Shown piece after piece: positions 15,726 through 24,575 of a DNA stretch of 32,074 bases; position 1 is the stretch's first letter, and every line of letters starts with the position of its first letter. Position numbers and translations under genes: made by a program. The notes under the pieces are model-generated. The model was given only the letters and a program-made list of their open reading frames with translations, did not search any database and was not told the DNA's origin. Location of the stretch: NCBI GenBank assembly GCA_002840905.1, contig PHDD01000035.1:1-32074 (forward strand), read 5' to 3'. This DNA is from Bacteroidetes bacterium HGW-Bacteroidetes-4. Lineage in GTDB: Bacteria > Bacteroidota > Bacteroidia > Bacteroidales > SZUA-534.

Positions 15726-17042
15726 ATGAAGTCTGGGTTTTTAATCACCGTTTTTGTATGTGCATCCTTAGTGAACCTGCATGCACAAACCAACAACAAT
15801 CCGGCCGAATTATTTCAACAGCAAAACTATGACAATGTTATTGATGCCTGCACGCATTTAATTGCATCAGAGCCCCGGAATTTTGAAGCCTGGTACTATA
15901 AAGGTCTGGCTGAACAGGCGCTGTATCGTTTTAGCGACGCAGTAAAATCATTGCAACAAGCGGTTGAACTAACCGAACAAAAAGAACCCATTTTGTTTAC
16001 TTTAGGAACCATTTTGGAATCGGATGGAAACGACGAGGAGGCGATTGCTGTTTACGAAAAATTGCTGGCCATCGATTCGTTGCACATTCCGGCAAAAGCT
16101 CGCCTGGCTAAAGTATTTAAAGATCAAAAAGAGTACTTGTACGCAACCGGTTATTACTCCCAACTGGTAAAATACGATTCCACCAACAGTTTTTTTTATA
16201 GCGAACTGGCTTATTGTTGTCAAAAAATGGGTTTGACTATACCCGCAACCGAATATTACAAAAAAGCCATTAGCCTGAATCCGACTAACCTGAAGACAGG
16301 TCGCCAGTTTATTTCAATGCTGATCGATGACAAGTATTACGATGTGGCTTTGGCAGTAATTGATACGTTTTTAATCCCGTTTCCAAACAACCTGCATCTG
16401 TTAAAACAACAAGCCTATATTAAAGCCATTGGCGGGAATTACCTGGAGGCGGTAAAGTTGTTTTCACATATTGTTCATCTGGGCGATACCAGTTTATTTA
16501 CCAGTAAATATTACGGTCAGAGTTTGTACAATAACGGGCAATATCACGAAGCCGCATATTGGCTATACAAATACCTTGAAGCGGTTCCCGGCGATTCAAA
16601 GAACCAGTTCATTTTAGGACTGGCTTATCAAAACGACTATCAGTACGAAAAAAGTTTGGAGCATTTGACCATTGCCCGGGAGCAACTTTATCCCAAAGAA
16701 CTGCTTTCGCGAATTTCTACCGAAATGGCGACTACCTATACCATGTATGGGGCTTATTGCTCCTACCGCGACTCGTTAAAAGCAAATACCGAAAGCTATT
16801 ACAAGCTGGCGGTCGATAATTTATTGGAAGCCCTGGAGCTATATCCAGAAGACTATACCATTTACAATAAACTGGGACATTTTTACGAAGAAAACATGAA
16901 AGACAAAAAAGTAGCACTGTATTATTATGAACTTTACTACAAAAAATTGGATTCCCAAAAAATTTCACCGCTTCAATTGGAATGGATTCAAAACAAAATA
17001 CAAATGCTGAAAGAAGAAATACATTTTGCCGGTTACGAGTAA
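15726..17042 (+). CDS. secreted or periplasmic TPR-repeat protein
   Basis: The 438-residue protein starts with a signal peptide (1-20, ending LHAQ) and consists almost wholly of TPR helices, about ten repeats. Examples are FEAWYYKGLAEQALYRFSDA, EEAIAVYEKLLAIDS, IPATEYYKKAISLNP and YHEAAYWLYKYLEAVPGDS. No catalytic motif is visible. It probably acts as a periplasmic scaffold. It stands alone between the M56 operon terminator and a 205-bp gap, so the genomic context gives little clue. Confidence 0.8.
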   Translation: MKSGFLITVFVCASLVNLHAQTNNNPAELFQQQNYDNVIDACTHLIASEPRNFEAWYYKGLAEQALYRFSDAVKSLQQAVELTEQKEPILFTLGTILESDGNDEEAIAVYEKLLAIDSLHIPAKARLAKVFKDQKEYLYATGYYSQLVKYDSTNSFFYSELAYCCQKMGLTIPATEYYKKAISLNPTNLKTGRQFISMLIDDKYYDVALAVIDTFLIPFPNNLHLLKQQAYIKAIGGNYLEAVKLFSHIVHLGDTSLFTSKYYGQSLYNNGQYHEAAYWLYKYLEAVPGDSKNQFILGLAYQNDYQYEKSLEHLTIAREQLYPKELLSRISTEMATTYTMYGAYCSYRDSLKANTESYYKLAVDNLLEALELYPEDYTIYNKLGHFYEENMKDKKVALYYYELYYKKLDSQKISPLQLEWIQNKIQMLKEEIHFAGYE

Positions 17043-17247
17043 TTTAGGTCTAGGTATAATATATTCAAGAGTTGTCGGCAAATAAATACACTTATTTTCC
17101 ATTTTATCCTTTCAATCCCTGGTTTAACTCTTCATGGGATAAGTACTTCTTTTAAACATACAATTTACTGATAAAGATTATCTTTTCAATCAAGGTTATA
17201 AGGGGAATATTCCTTAATTTGTGGCGTCACTTTAAATCATTTAAATC

Positions 17248-18207
17248 ATGTCAGAAGTTATAATTGAACCTATCGAAGCCTATGGCCTGAGCTCGCAAAA
17301 CAGGCCCAAGCAGCTTTTCTCCAAAGTGGGTGTTGTGGGGTGCGGATCGGTTGGGCAAACCATTGCTTTAATGATTGCTCAAAAAGATATCGAGGTGGTT
17401 TTTGTAGAACTTACCGAAGCCAATGTAGCCCATGCCATCGAAGAAATCGACAGCGCTCTAGATAAGATGATTGAACGCTGGGGGATGACGCCCGGTGAAA
17501 AGCGGGCAGTTCTTTCAAGAATCAGCGGGCATGTAGGTTTTGACTGCCTGGCGGGATGCGATTTGGTTATTGAATCCATTCGCAGCAAATCGCGTGAGCG
17601 TCGTATAACCAGCCGCAAAGAGGTTTTTCGGAAAATTGAGGAGGTGGTTTCTCCCGAATGTATTATCGCAACCAATTCAACCACCATTGTAATTACCGAA
17701 TTATCATCGGAGCTGGAGCATAACGAACGCTGCGTGAGTTTACACTTTCTGACCGATACGCCCAATGCACGAATGATTGAAGTGGTTCGCGGTTTATACA
17801 CATCAGAAGAAGTGTATAAGCGTGTAATTCAGTTTGTCCAGATGATTGGTAAAGAGGCCATACTCTGCGAAGAATCGCCGGGTTTAATTAGTGTGCGTGT
17901 ATTTGTAGCCCAGTTAAACGAAGCCTGCGGGGTTTTAATGGAAGGCGTGGGAACCATGTCCGATATTGATAAAACCATGCGTATAGGTTTAGGACAGGTG
18001 CTGGGCCCCTTTGAAATGGCCGATAAAATTGGTCTCGATAAAGTGATGCGCTGGATGGAAAACCTTTACAACGAATTTGGCGATCACAAATACATGGCCT
18101 CACCGGTAATTAAAAAACTGGTGCGTGCCAACAACCTGGGGCGTGTTTCCGGTCGTGGATTTTATATCTATGAAAACGGAAAAAAAAGCAACAAATTAAT
18201 TAATTAA
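17248..18207 (+). CDS. divergent 3-hydroxyacyl-CoA dehydrogenase family protein
   Basis: This 319-residue protein has the NAD-binding Rossmann motif GCGSVG (31-36) after a 25-residue N-terminal extension, and the C-terminal helical domain of the family (GPFEMADKIGLD, SGRGFYIY). The catalytic His (H166 in SLHFLTDTP) and Glu (E178 in RMIEVV), plus Ser (S144 in ATNST), are kept. The catalytic Asn of the usual VNR motif is replaced by Val (V216 in LISVRVF), and the FNPVP motif is FLTDTP. It may therefore act on an unusual substrate or have altered chemistry. Acetate kinase follows after 11 bp, an operon not typical for beta-oxidation. Confidence 0.85.
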   Translation: MSEVIIEPIEAYGLSSQNRPKQLFSKVGVVGCGSVGQTIALMIAQKDIEVVFVELTEANVAHAIEEIDSALDKMIERWGMTPGEKRAVLSRISGHVGFDCLAGCDLVIESIRSKSRERRITSRKEVFRKIEEVVSPECIIATNSTTIVITELSSELEHNERCVSLHFLTDTPNARMIEVVRGLYTSEEVYKRVIQFVQMIGKEAILCEESPGLISVRVFVAQLNEACGVLMEGVGTMSDIDKTMRIGLGQVLGPFEMADKIGLDKVMRWMENLYNEFGDHKYMASPVIKKLVRANNLGRVSGRGFYIYENGKKSNKLIN

Positions 18208-18218
18208 AGAAGCTCACC

Positions 18219-19430
18219 ATGAAGGTACTGGTATTAAACTGTGGCAGTTCATCCATTAAATTTCAACTTTGGGATATGGAAAAGCTACACTGTAAGGCAT
18301 GTGGAATTGCCGAAAAAGTTGGATTAAAAGGTTCATTTATAAAATTAGATAAAGAAAGTGGGGATCGCGTTCGTTTCGAAGGGGAAATTATCGATCATAC
18401 CATTGGCATTGAATACATTCTTGGTATTTTAACCAGTAAAAAACACGGTTCTTTGCAATCGCTCGACGAGATTCAGGCCGTTGGGCATCGAGTAGCTCAC
18501 GGGGGCGAAAATTTTAAAGGCAGTGCTTTTATCGACGATTATGCACTGGCCGAGATTGAAAGCTGCATTGAACTGGCACCTTTGCATAATCCGGCCAATC
18601 TGAAAGGAATTCTGGCCATGAAACAGTTAATTCCCGGTATCAGGCAGGTAGCCGTTTTCGATACTGCTTTTCACCAAACCATGCCCGAACATGCATTCAT
18701 GTATGCCATTCCTTATTCTTTATACAATAAATATAAAATCAGGCGTTATGGATTTCATGGAACCAGTCATCAATACATAGCCAAACGGGCCTGTGAACTG
18801 TTTCAGGTGCCTTTCGAGAAACAAAAAATCATAACCTGCCATTTGGGAAACGGAGCTTCCATGTGTGCCATCGACAGAGGAAAATCGGTGGATACTTCCA
18901 TGGGCTTTACTCCTGTTGAGGGATTAATTATGGGTACACGTACCGGCGATTTGGATATTGGCGTGGTAAATTTTATTATGGATAAGGAAGAACTGGGGCT
19001 GGCATCACTCAATACGGTGTTTAACAAACAAAGTGGAATGCTTGGTGTTACCGGTATTTCGTCCGATATGCGCGAAATTGAACATGCAGCCTGGGAAGAG
19101 CAAAACGAACGGGCACAGTTAGGTTTAGACATGTATTATTATCGCGTAAAAAAATATATAGGCGCTTATGCAGCTGCATTGGGAGGACTCGACCTGTTAA
19201 TTTTTGCCGGAGGAATTGGCGAAAACGGAACCGAAACCCGGGCACATATTTGTGAAAAAATGGATTTTCTGGGTATAAAACTCGACCAGGAGATTAACCA
19301 AAAGATACGGGGAAAAGAAATGATTATTTCGGCTCCCGAAAGTAATGTAAAAGTTATGGTTGTGCCAACTAACGAAGAATTGGTTATTGCGCAGGATACC
19401 ATGCGAATTGTTTCGGCAATGAACGAGTAA
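18219..19430 (+). CDS. ackA: acetate kinase
   Basis: The 403-residue protein is full length for acetate kinase and shows all signatures: LNCGSSSIKFQLW at the N terminus, GHRVAHGGENF, VFDTAFHQTMPEHAFMYAIP, RRYGFHGTSHQYIA, HLGNGASMCAI and MGTRTGDLDIG. It makes ATP and acetate from acetyl phosphate in the cytoplasm, or runs in reverse. Phosphotransacetylase, its common partner, is not next to it. Instead it follows a 3-hydroxyacyl-CoA dehydrogenase homologue by 11 bp and ends at a strong terminator. A butyrate kinase or propionate kinase role is possible but the sequence fits acetate kinase best. Confidence 0.95.
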   Translation: MKVLVLNCGSSSIKFQLWDMEKLHCKACGIAEKVGLKGSFIKLDKESGDRVRFEGEIIDHTIGIEYILGILTSKKHGSLQSLDEIQAVGHRVAHGGENFKGSAFIDDYALAEIESCIELAPLHNPANLKGILAMKQLIPGIRQVAVFDTAFHQTMPEHAFMYAIPYSLYNKYKIRRYGFHGTSHQYIAKRACELFQVPFEKQKIITCHLGNGASMCAIDRGKSVDTSMGFTPVEGLIMGTRTGDLDIGVVNFIMDKEELGLASLNTVFNKQSGMLGVTGISSDMREIEHAAWEEQNERAQLGLDMYYYRVKKYIGAYAAALGGLDLLIFAGGIGENGTETRAHICEKMDFLGIKLDQEINQKIRGKEMIISAPESNVKVMVVPTNEELVIAQDTMRIVSAMNE

Positions 19431-19456
19431 AAAATAGTTAAGTTTTTACACACCAG

Positions 19457-19498
19457 CACCACCTCCAACCGTTTTCGGGTAAGGGTGGTGTTTTTTTG
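19457..19498 (+). terminator. terminator after ackA
   Basis: CACCACC pairs with GGTGGTG at 19484-19490, with an inner stem AACCG-TTTT-CGGGT, then seven T residues; 26 bp past the ackA stop. Confidence 0.8.
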
Positions 19499-19536
19499 TT
19501 TTATTAAAAGGAATTGGTTTTACCTTTTTTAAAATC

Positions 19537-19568
19537 AAAAGGGGCACGGAAGTTCACCGGCCCCTTTT
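19537..19568 (-). terminator. terminator of the nitric oxide reductase gene
   Basis: AAAAGGGGC and GCCCCTTTT form a perfect 9-bp stem 20 bp beyond the reductase stop; on the minus strand the stem ends in TTTT followed by GATTTT. Confidence 0.7.
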
Positions 19569-19588
19569 CTACAATTAAATAAAATAGC

Positions 19589-21826
19589 TTATTTTTTTAT
19601 CGACCATCCGCCTTTAAGTCCGAAAACAAACCAGGCCAAGGCTACTGATCCGGCAGCAAAAAGGGTATCGCCAATTACACGCAGCCATTTAAAGGTAACA
19701 ATATGCGATTGTTGCATAAACTCGGCTGAGCGGGCATACCATAATCCATCCTGTACACTGGCTACAGTTTGTGCCAGGCCTACCGGAAGTACACTGATGA
19801 GAACCATGGCAGCCAATCCAATGTTAATGCTCCAGAAAGCAAACTTCATCCATTTGTCGTTCCAAACCACTTCTTTGTTCAAATCACGCAGCACAAACAG
19901 CATCAGACCAATGCCCAGCATGCCGTAAACACCAAACAAGGCAGTGTGTCCGTGAACCGGAGTGGTATTTAACCCTTGCATGTAGTACAAGGCAATGGGA
20001 GGATTAATCAGGAAACCAAAAATACCCGCACCTACCAGGTTCCAAAAAGCCACAGCTATAAAGCTGTAAATGGGCCATTTGTAGGCTTTTATCCATTCGG
20101 TTTCACGACTTACTTTAAGATTGTCCCAGGCTTCAAAACCCATTAAAACCAGAGGTACCACTTCGAGCGCACTAAACGTAGCCCCAAGGGCCATAACCGC
20201 TGTTGGTGTTCCGGTAAAATAAAGGTGATGAAAGGTTCCTAAAATTCCGCCCGACAAAAAAACAATGGTTGAAAATAGTACCGCGGTGGTAGCTGTGGCA
20301 GCTCTGATAATTTGCATCCTCACAAATAAAAAGGCAGTTACTACGGCAGCAAATACTTCAAAAAATCCTTCTACCCAAAGGTGTACTACCCACCAGCGCC
20401 AGTATTCGGCGATGGCCAGGTTGGTTTGTTGGCCCCACATCAGTCCGGCACCGTAAAAAGCCGCAATTGCAATAGAAGCTATAAGGAAAAGAATTAGCAG
20501 GCTGCGACTTTCGGTCCGTTGCTTTAACGCCGGCCATATAGCTCTTCCCATTAAAAATAACCAGATAAACAAACCGAGCAGCAGGAATATCTGCCAGAAG
20601 CGTCCCAAATCTACATATTCATAACCCTGATGGCCAAACCAGAAGTTTTGAGCCAGGCCGAGTTTCTGCATAACACCCATCCACTGTCCGATTAATGAAC
20701 CCAAAACCACCACCAGCAGAGCACCAAAAAGCAGATTTACTCCCAGTTTTTGAAATTTGGGTTCAACACCCGAAATAGCCGGAGCATAATACAGGCCAGT
20801 GGCTAACCATGAAGTGGCAATCCAGAAAATAGCAATTTGTACGTGCCAGGTTCTTGAAACGGCATAAGGCAGCCAGTCGGCCAGCGGAATACCATAAAAT
20901 CCTTGTCCTTCAACCGTATAGTGGGCTGTAATTACCCCCATAAGTACCTGAACCAGTAAAAGGGCTGAAACAATCCAAAAATATTTGATGGTAGCTTTTT
21001 GTGACGGAGTCTGGGTTTCGCTCAACAAAGGCATTTTAACAGGTATTTCATGTTCTGCCTCCTCGCGTTTTCGGGCATAATACCAACCCATAAGCCCAAT
21101 ACCGGCCAATAGCAGAATTACGCTGAATCCTGTCCATAAAATCAGGGCGCCGGTAGGTTCATTGGCTACCAGTTCTTCGGGAGGCCAGTTATTGGTATAA
21201 GTTATATCCTGTCCGGGCCGCTGAGTTACGCAACTCCATGCGGTCCAAAAGAAAAACGCATTCATTTTGCGCATACGTTCGGCATCTTTAATGCTATTAT
21301 CAGGAATACTGTAAGCATCACGTAAATCAGCCATTTCCGGGTTGTTGGTAAACAAACCGCTGTAAAATTCACTGTTGGCAGCTATGGCTTCGGCCCTGAT
21401 AGCAGAAACCGTAATGCTATTACTTGCTTTATTATAAGTGTTTTTTCGAATATCGTTTTGGAGTGCTTTTTTTAAGGCTGCCTGTTGCTCATCGTTTACC
21501 TGGGCATAGGGAATACCTTCGCGCTGCAGGGCCAGTTTATTCAGCATAAATTCAGCTTCTTTATGCAACCAGTCGGCACTCCAGTCGGGAGCCTGATAGG
21601 CACCGTGTCCCCATACGGATCCTAATTCCTGGCCTCCAATCGATTGCCAAATGTTTTGTCCGTCTTTAATGTCCTGTCCGGTAAACAGCACCGTGCCGTC
21701 GGCTGTCATTACCTTGTCGGGAATGGGAGGGGCCTGACGGTAAATCTCTCTGCCATAATACAAAAGAACGGCAAACGAAATGGTCATTACAGCGGTAAAG
21801 CCTAACCAAAGTTGTTTTGTTTTCAT
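19589..21826 (-). CDS. norZ: quinol-dependent nitric oxide reductase (qNOR)
   Basis: The 745-residue protein is a single-chain NO reductase of the haem-copper oxidase superfamily. An N-terminal helix is followed by a periplasmic cytochrome-c-like domain without a haem motif (about 35-220), typical of the quinol-oxidising form, then 12-13 further helices. Ligand regions seen are SRTWHVQIAIFW, WWVVHLWVEGFFEVFAA (FeB His and conserved Glu), GTFHHLYFTGTP and VHGHTALFGVYGM. It reduces NO to N2O in the cytoplasmic membrane, either in denitrification or for detoxification. It is divergent from an Rrf2 regulator, with a shared palindrome between them that implies NO control. Confidence 0.95.
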   Translation of the reverse strand: MKTKQLWLGFTAVMTISFAVLLYYGREIYRQAPPIPDKVMTADGTVLFTGQDIKDGQNIWQSIGGQELGSVWGHGAYQAPDWSADWLHKEAEFMLNKLALQREGIPYAQVNDEQQAALKKALQNDIRKNTYNKASNSITVSAIRAEAIAANSEFYSGLFTNNPEMADLRDAYSIPDNSIKDAERMRKMNAFFFWTAWSCVTQRPGQDITYTNNWPPEELVANEPTGALILWTGFSVILLLAGIGLMGWYYARKREEAEHEIPVKMPLLSETQTPSQKATIKYFWIVSALLLVQVLMGVITAHYTVEGQGFYGIPLADWLPYAVSRTWHVQIAIFWIATSWLATGLYYAPAISGVEPKFQKLGVNLLFGALLVVVLGSLIGQWMGVMQKLGLAQNFWFGHQGYEYVDLGRFWQIFLLLGLFIWLFLMGRAIWPALKQRTESRSLLILFLIASIAIAAFYGAGLMWGQQTNLAIAEYWRWWVVHLWVEGFFEVFAAVVTAFLFVRMQIIRAATATTAVLFSTIVFLSGGILGTFHHLYFTGTPTAVMALGATFSALEVVPLVLMGFEAWDNLKVSRETEWIKAYKWPIYSFIAVAFWNLVGAGIFGFLINPPIALYYMQGLNTTPVHGHTALFGVYGMLGIGLMLFVLRDLNKEVVWNDKWMKFAFWSINIGLAAMVLISVLPVGLAQTVASVQDGLWYARSAEFMQQSHIVTFKWLRVIGDTLFAAGSVALAWFVFGLKGGWSIKK

Positions 21827-21850
21827 ACAAATTAGTTTTTAAGTTTGATG

Positions 21851-21858
21851 CAAACATA
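21851..21858 (-). promoter_or_regulatory. -7 promoter element of the NO reductase gene
   Basis: Reads TATGTTTG on the minus strand, 24 bp before the ATG at 21826, an exact TAnnTTTG match. The palindrome at 21867-21898 lies just upstream, in the promoter spacer and -33 region. Confidence 0.55.
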
Positions 21859-21866
21859 AAAAATAT

Positions 21867-21898
21867 TTTATAAAAAGATACCATTGTCCTTTTATAAA
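21867..21898. promoter_or_regulatory. candidate operator shared by norZ and the Rrf2 gene
   Basis: TTTATAAAAAGA, 8 bp, then TCCTTTTATAAA: 12-bp arms with one mismatch. It is centred between the two divergent promoters, covering the -33 region of both. An Rrf2 repressor that loses its Fe-S cluster to NO would fit as the binding protein. Confidence 0.65.
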
Positions 21899-21904
21899 TT
21901 TTAT

Positions 21905-21912
21905 TAATTTTG
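21905..21912 (+). promoter_or_regulatory. -7 promoter element of the Rrf2 gene
   Basis: TAATTTTG, 19 bp before the ATG, with TTG at 21884-21886 as a -33 element 18 bp upstream, inside the palindrome's spacer. Confidence 0.6.
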
Positions 21913-21931
21913 CCACATAAAACAGAATACT

Positions 21932-22378
21932 ATGTTATCAAAAACTTCAGAGTATGCCATCAGGGCTCTGGTATTTATTCAACTGCAACAGATACAGAAT
22001 AAACGGCCGGGCGTTATAGAAATAGCTAAAGAAATTGAGGCTCCCGAAGCCTTTACGGCCAAAGTGCTGCAAATTCTTACACGGAATCATTTGGTGCAAT
22101 CAATGAAAGGTCGTGGTGGGGGGTTCTTTTTTAAAGACAACAAGTGCGAGTTGACACTTTTTGATGTAATTCAACATACCGAGGGAGATTTAATTTTTAA
22201 AAAGTGCGGTTTTGGGTTAACCCAGTGCAGCGACGAAAATCCGTGCCCATTACACGATAAGTACGATGCCATTCGTGATGGCTTTTTGCAAATTGCCAAA
22301 GCAGAAACCATTTGTTCCTTATCGCAAAAAATTATTTCAGGTAAAGCGGTATTAAACCGGCTGGTGACAATGAATTAA
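21932..22378 (+). CDS. Rrf2-family Fe-S transcriptional regulator, NsrR-like
   Basis: This 148-residue protein begins MLSKTSEYAIRALVFI, the Rrf2 signature, with a winged helix (FTAKVLQILTRNHLVQSMKG, RGGGF). Three cysteines, C92, C99 and C105 (KCGFGLTQCSDENPCPLHD), match the cluster ligands of IscR/NsrR. Being divergent from the NO reductase gene, with a palindrome in the shared 105-bp region, it is probably an NO-sensing repressor that controls norZ, itself, and perhaps the genes downstream to 26334. The name NsrR is not assigned because Rrf2 subfamilies need a tree to separate. Confidence 0.9.
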   Translation: MLSKTSEYAIRALVFIQLQQIQNKRPGVIEIAKEIEAPEAFTAKVLQILTRNHLVQSMKGRGGGFFFKDNKCELTLFDVIQHTEGDLIFKKCGFGLTQCSDENPCPLHDKYDAIRDGFLQIAKAETICSLSQKIISGKAVLNRLVTMN

Positions 22379-22517
22379 GCCCTGTTAGCTGTGTAATATT
22401 GTGTACAAAAACTTTTAGAACCTGGCTATTTTGCCACTTCAGGCAGAACTACGAACCAAAGTTTGGAAAAGTGTAAAACTGAATAATCAGAATACATTTC
22501 TAATTTTTAGAATTGCT

Positions 22518-24056
22518 GTGAATAAAATAACCCGACTTTATAAAAAATTACACCGCTGGCCCGGACTGATCCTTTCTTTTTTATTACTCTATTATGGGAT
22601 TACCGGCATCCTGATGAACCACCGCGAAACTTTTGCCCCTATTGAGGTAAACCGCACCAACCTTCCTGCCAACTACGCTTACCGTAACTGGAACAATGCA
22701 GCAGTAAAAGGGAATTTGATTATTTCCAATGACAGCATTTTACTTTATGGAAATATAGGTATATGGGTTACCGACTCCTTATTTACCCGCTACCGCTCGA
22801 TGAATGCAGGTTTTCCCAAAGGCATTGATACACGTAAGATTTTTGATGTGCACCAAGCTCCCGATGGCCATTTGTATGCAGCCACCTTATTTGGTTTCTA
22901 TGCCTTTGATAAGGAACAAAAGCAATGGCAAAAACTCGATCTCGATGTATCGATAAAGCGGTTTGTGGGTATCGAGAGTGTGGGCGACACGGTTTTTGCC
23001 CTCAATCGTTCGTATTTGTTTAAGGGAATATCGGATGGAGCGAATACCCGTTTCGAAAAGATTGAACTGGAAGCTCCCGAAGGCTATGTGAACGATGTAG
23101 GACTTTTTGAAACCATCTGGCAGATTCATTCGGGCGAAGTTTTTGGCTTGCCCGGCAAGCTTTTTGTCGATGCCTTGGGTGTTATAACCATTTTTCTTTC
23201 GGTAACAGGCATCCTGTATTTCTTTTTCCCCAACAGCATCAAGCGGCGTAAGCAACGTAACAAAAAAGTGAAAAATATGGTTAGTACCACCCGCTGGTCG
23301 CTTAAGTGGCACAATTACGTAGGTACCTGGACTTTTGCCTTCTTAATTATATTGTATTTTACAGGCATGTTTTTGCGTCCGCCACTGCTCATTTCCATAG
23401 CCTATGCTCGCGTGGCTCCGCTTAAGTTTTCGCATCTCGATCAGCCCAATCCCTGGTACGATAAGCTGCGCGATTTGCATTACGACAGCAAAAACGAAAG
23501 GCTTTTGTTATCCACATCCGATGGAATGTTCTTTATTTCCGAAGGAACCTATAAACCTAAAGCTTTTCGGTACCAACCTCCGGTAAGTGTTATGGGAATT
23601 AATGTTTGGGAGCCTTTTCACGAAGGCACTTACCTGATAGGTTCCTTTAGTGGGCTTTTTGTATGGGATCCAACCCGGCCTGAGATAATGAATTATCCCA
23701 TGGGTTCCTTGTACCAAAGTCCAGCCGGAGGAAGGCCCGTAGGCGATTTTAAAGTAAGCGGATTCATTCAGGACACTTACGGCAAACAATACCTGGTAGA
23801 TTACGATCTGGGGGTACTTCCGCTTTACCACCGCCAGATTTTCCCTGAGATGCCCGATAATGTACGTGCGGAATCACGCATGTCGTTGTGGAGCCTTTCG
23901 CTCGAAATACATACCGGGCGCTTTTTCAATAACCTACTGGGAATTTTTTACATTCTGATAGTTCCCCTGAGCGGATTGGCCGGAGTTATTGTGGTGCTGA
24001 GCGGATACCTGCTCTGGCGTAAAAAATATCGAAACAAAAAAGTGAACTCCAGTTAA
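22518..24056 (+). CDS. PepSY-associated TM helix membrane protein
   Basis: The 512-residue protein, read from the GTG at 22518 (VNKITRLYKKLHRWPG), has an N-terminal helix (about 16-33), two central helices (about 220-242 and 270-290) and a C-terminal pair of segments near 475-505. This is the layout of PepSY-TM proteins, and HRWPG and SLKWHNYVGTW are typical motifs. Two periplasmic loops of about 180 residues lie between. The family includes putative iron/flavin reductases and uncharacterised membrane redox proteins. A longer reading from TTG 22431 adds 29 residues that look like leader rather than protein. It sits 139 bp after the Rrf2 gene, so a role in the NO response is inferred. Confidence 0.8.
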   Translation: MNKITRLYKKLHRWPGLILSFLLLYYGITGILMNHRETFAPIEVNRTNLPANYAYRNWNNAAVKGNLIISNDSILLYGNIGIWVTDSLFTRYRSMNAGFPKGIDTRKIFDVHQAPDGHLYAATLFGFYAFDKEQKQWQKLDLDVSIKRFVGIESVGDTVFALNRSYLFKGISDGANTRFEKIELEAPEGYVNDVGLFETIWQIHSGEVFGLPGKLFVDALGVITIFLSVTGILYFFFPNSIKRRKQRNKKVKNMVSTTRWSLKWHNYVGTWTFAFLIILYFTGMFLRPPLLISIAYARVAPLKFSHLDQPNPWYDKLRDLHYDSKNERLLLSTSDGMFFISEGTYKPKAFRYQPPVSVMGINVWEPFHEGTYLIGSFSGLFVWDPTRPEIMNYPMGSLYQSPAGGRPVGDFKVSGFIQDTYGKQYLVDYDLGVLPLYHRQIFPEMPDNVRAESRMSLWSLSLEIHTGRFFNNLLGIFYILIVPLSGLAGVIVVLSGYLLWRKKYRNKKVNSS

Positions 24057-24065
24057 ATCAAAAAA

Positions 24066-24200
24066 ATGGAATCGAAGAATAAACCATTTGAAAACCAACC
24101 TGTTTATAGTAAACAAGTCAACGAAAAGTCCGGGTTCTGGTTTATGTATTCCTTGTTCGCAAAATATTTTAATAAATACAGAACCAACATTAAGCATTAA
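24066..24200 (+). CDS. small 44-residue hypothetical protein
   Basis: A short reading frame with an ATG 10 bp after the PepSY gene stop and a TAA 21 bp before the cupin gene. It encodes a basic peptide with an aromatic middle (SGFWFMYSLFAKYFNKY). It fits the spacing of the operon, but no family is recognised and there is no strong ribosome site. It could be a real small protein that associates with the membrane, or chance. Confidence 0.5.
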   Translation: MESKNKPFENQPVYSKQVNEKSGFWFMYSLFAKYFNKYRTNIKH

Positions 24201-24221
24201 TATAAACTAAAATAGCTACCA

Positions 24222-24560
24222 ATGAAAACAAGACATTACCGAACAGAACCCATAAAAGACAATCCGCACGGGGTTGAAGTTTGCCAGCTATATAACGATG
24301 CTTCGGCACAAATGATGCACATGACCCTGCAACCCGGTCAAAGTCTGAAGCCCCACAAAACGCCGGTCGATGTAACCTTTTATGTATTGGAAGGCCAGCC
24401 CACCATCCACATTGGTGATGAGTCGCAGGCCTTTGGATCCGATACCCTGATTGAAAGCCCGGCCTTTATTGTGCATCACCTCAGCAATGATACCGATAAA
24501 CCGGCACGTATTCTGGTTACCAAAGCACCGCGTCCTGAACAGGCAACTAAAATTTTGTAA
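24222..24560 (+). CDS. cupin-domain protein
   Basis: This 112-residue single-domain cupin shows the two motifs in order: PGQSLKPHKTPVDVTFYVLEG (motif 1, with His and the E/G turn) and LIESPAFIVHHLSN (motif 2). The metal ligands are incomplete compared with the classic HxH-E-H set, though H45, H77-equivalent residues and the HH pair could bind metal. Enzyme or sensor role unknown. It lies between the PepSY gene and the hemerythrin-like gene (15 bp gap), so it belongs to the same likely NO-response operon. Confidence 0.8.
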   Translation: MKTRHYRTEPIKDNPHGVEVCQLYNDASAQMMHMTLQPGQSLKPHKTPVDVTFYVLEGQPTIHIGDESQAFGSDTLIESPAFIVHHLSNDTDKPARILVTKAPRPEQATKIL

Positions 24561-24575
24561 GAAAATTCTATACCT

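Noticed and set aside
17204-17213. palindrome GGAATATTCC upstream of the dehydrogenase gene
   Set aside because: Only 10 bp, AT-rich and single; too short to call an operator.
22431-22517. extended N terminus of the PepSY protein from TTG 22431
   Set aside because: The added residues are not family-like; the GTG at 22518 directly precedes the conserved N terminus.
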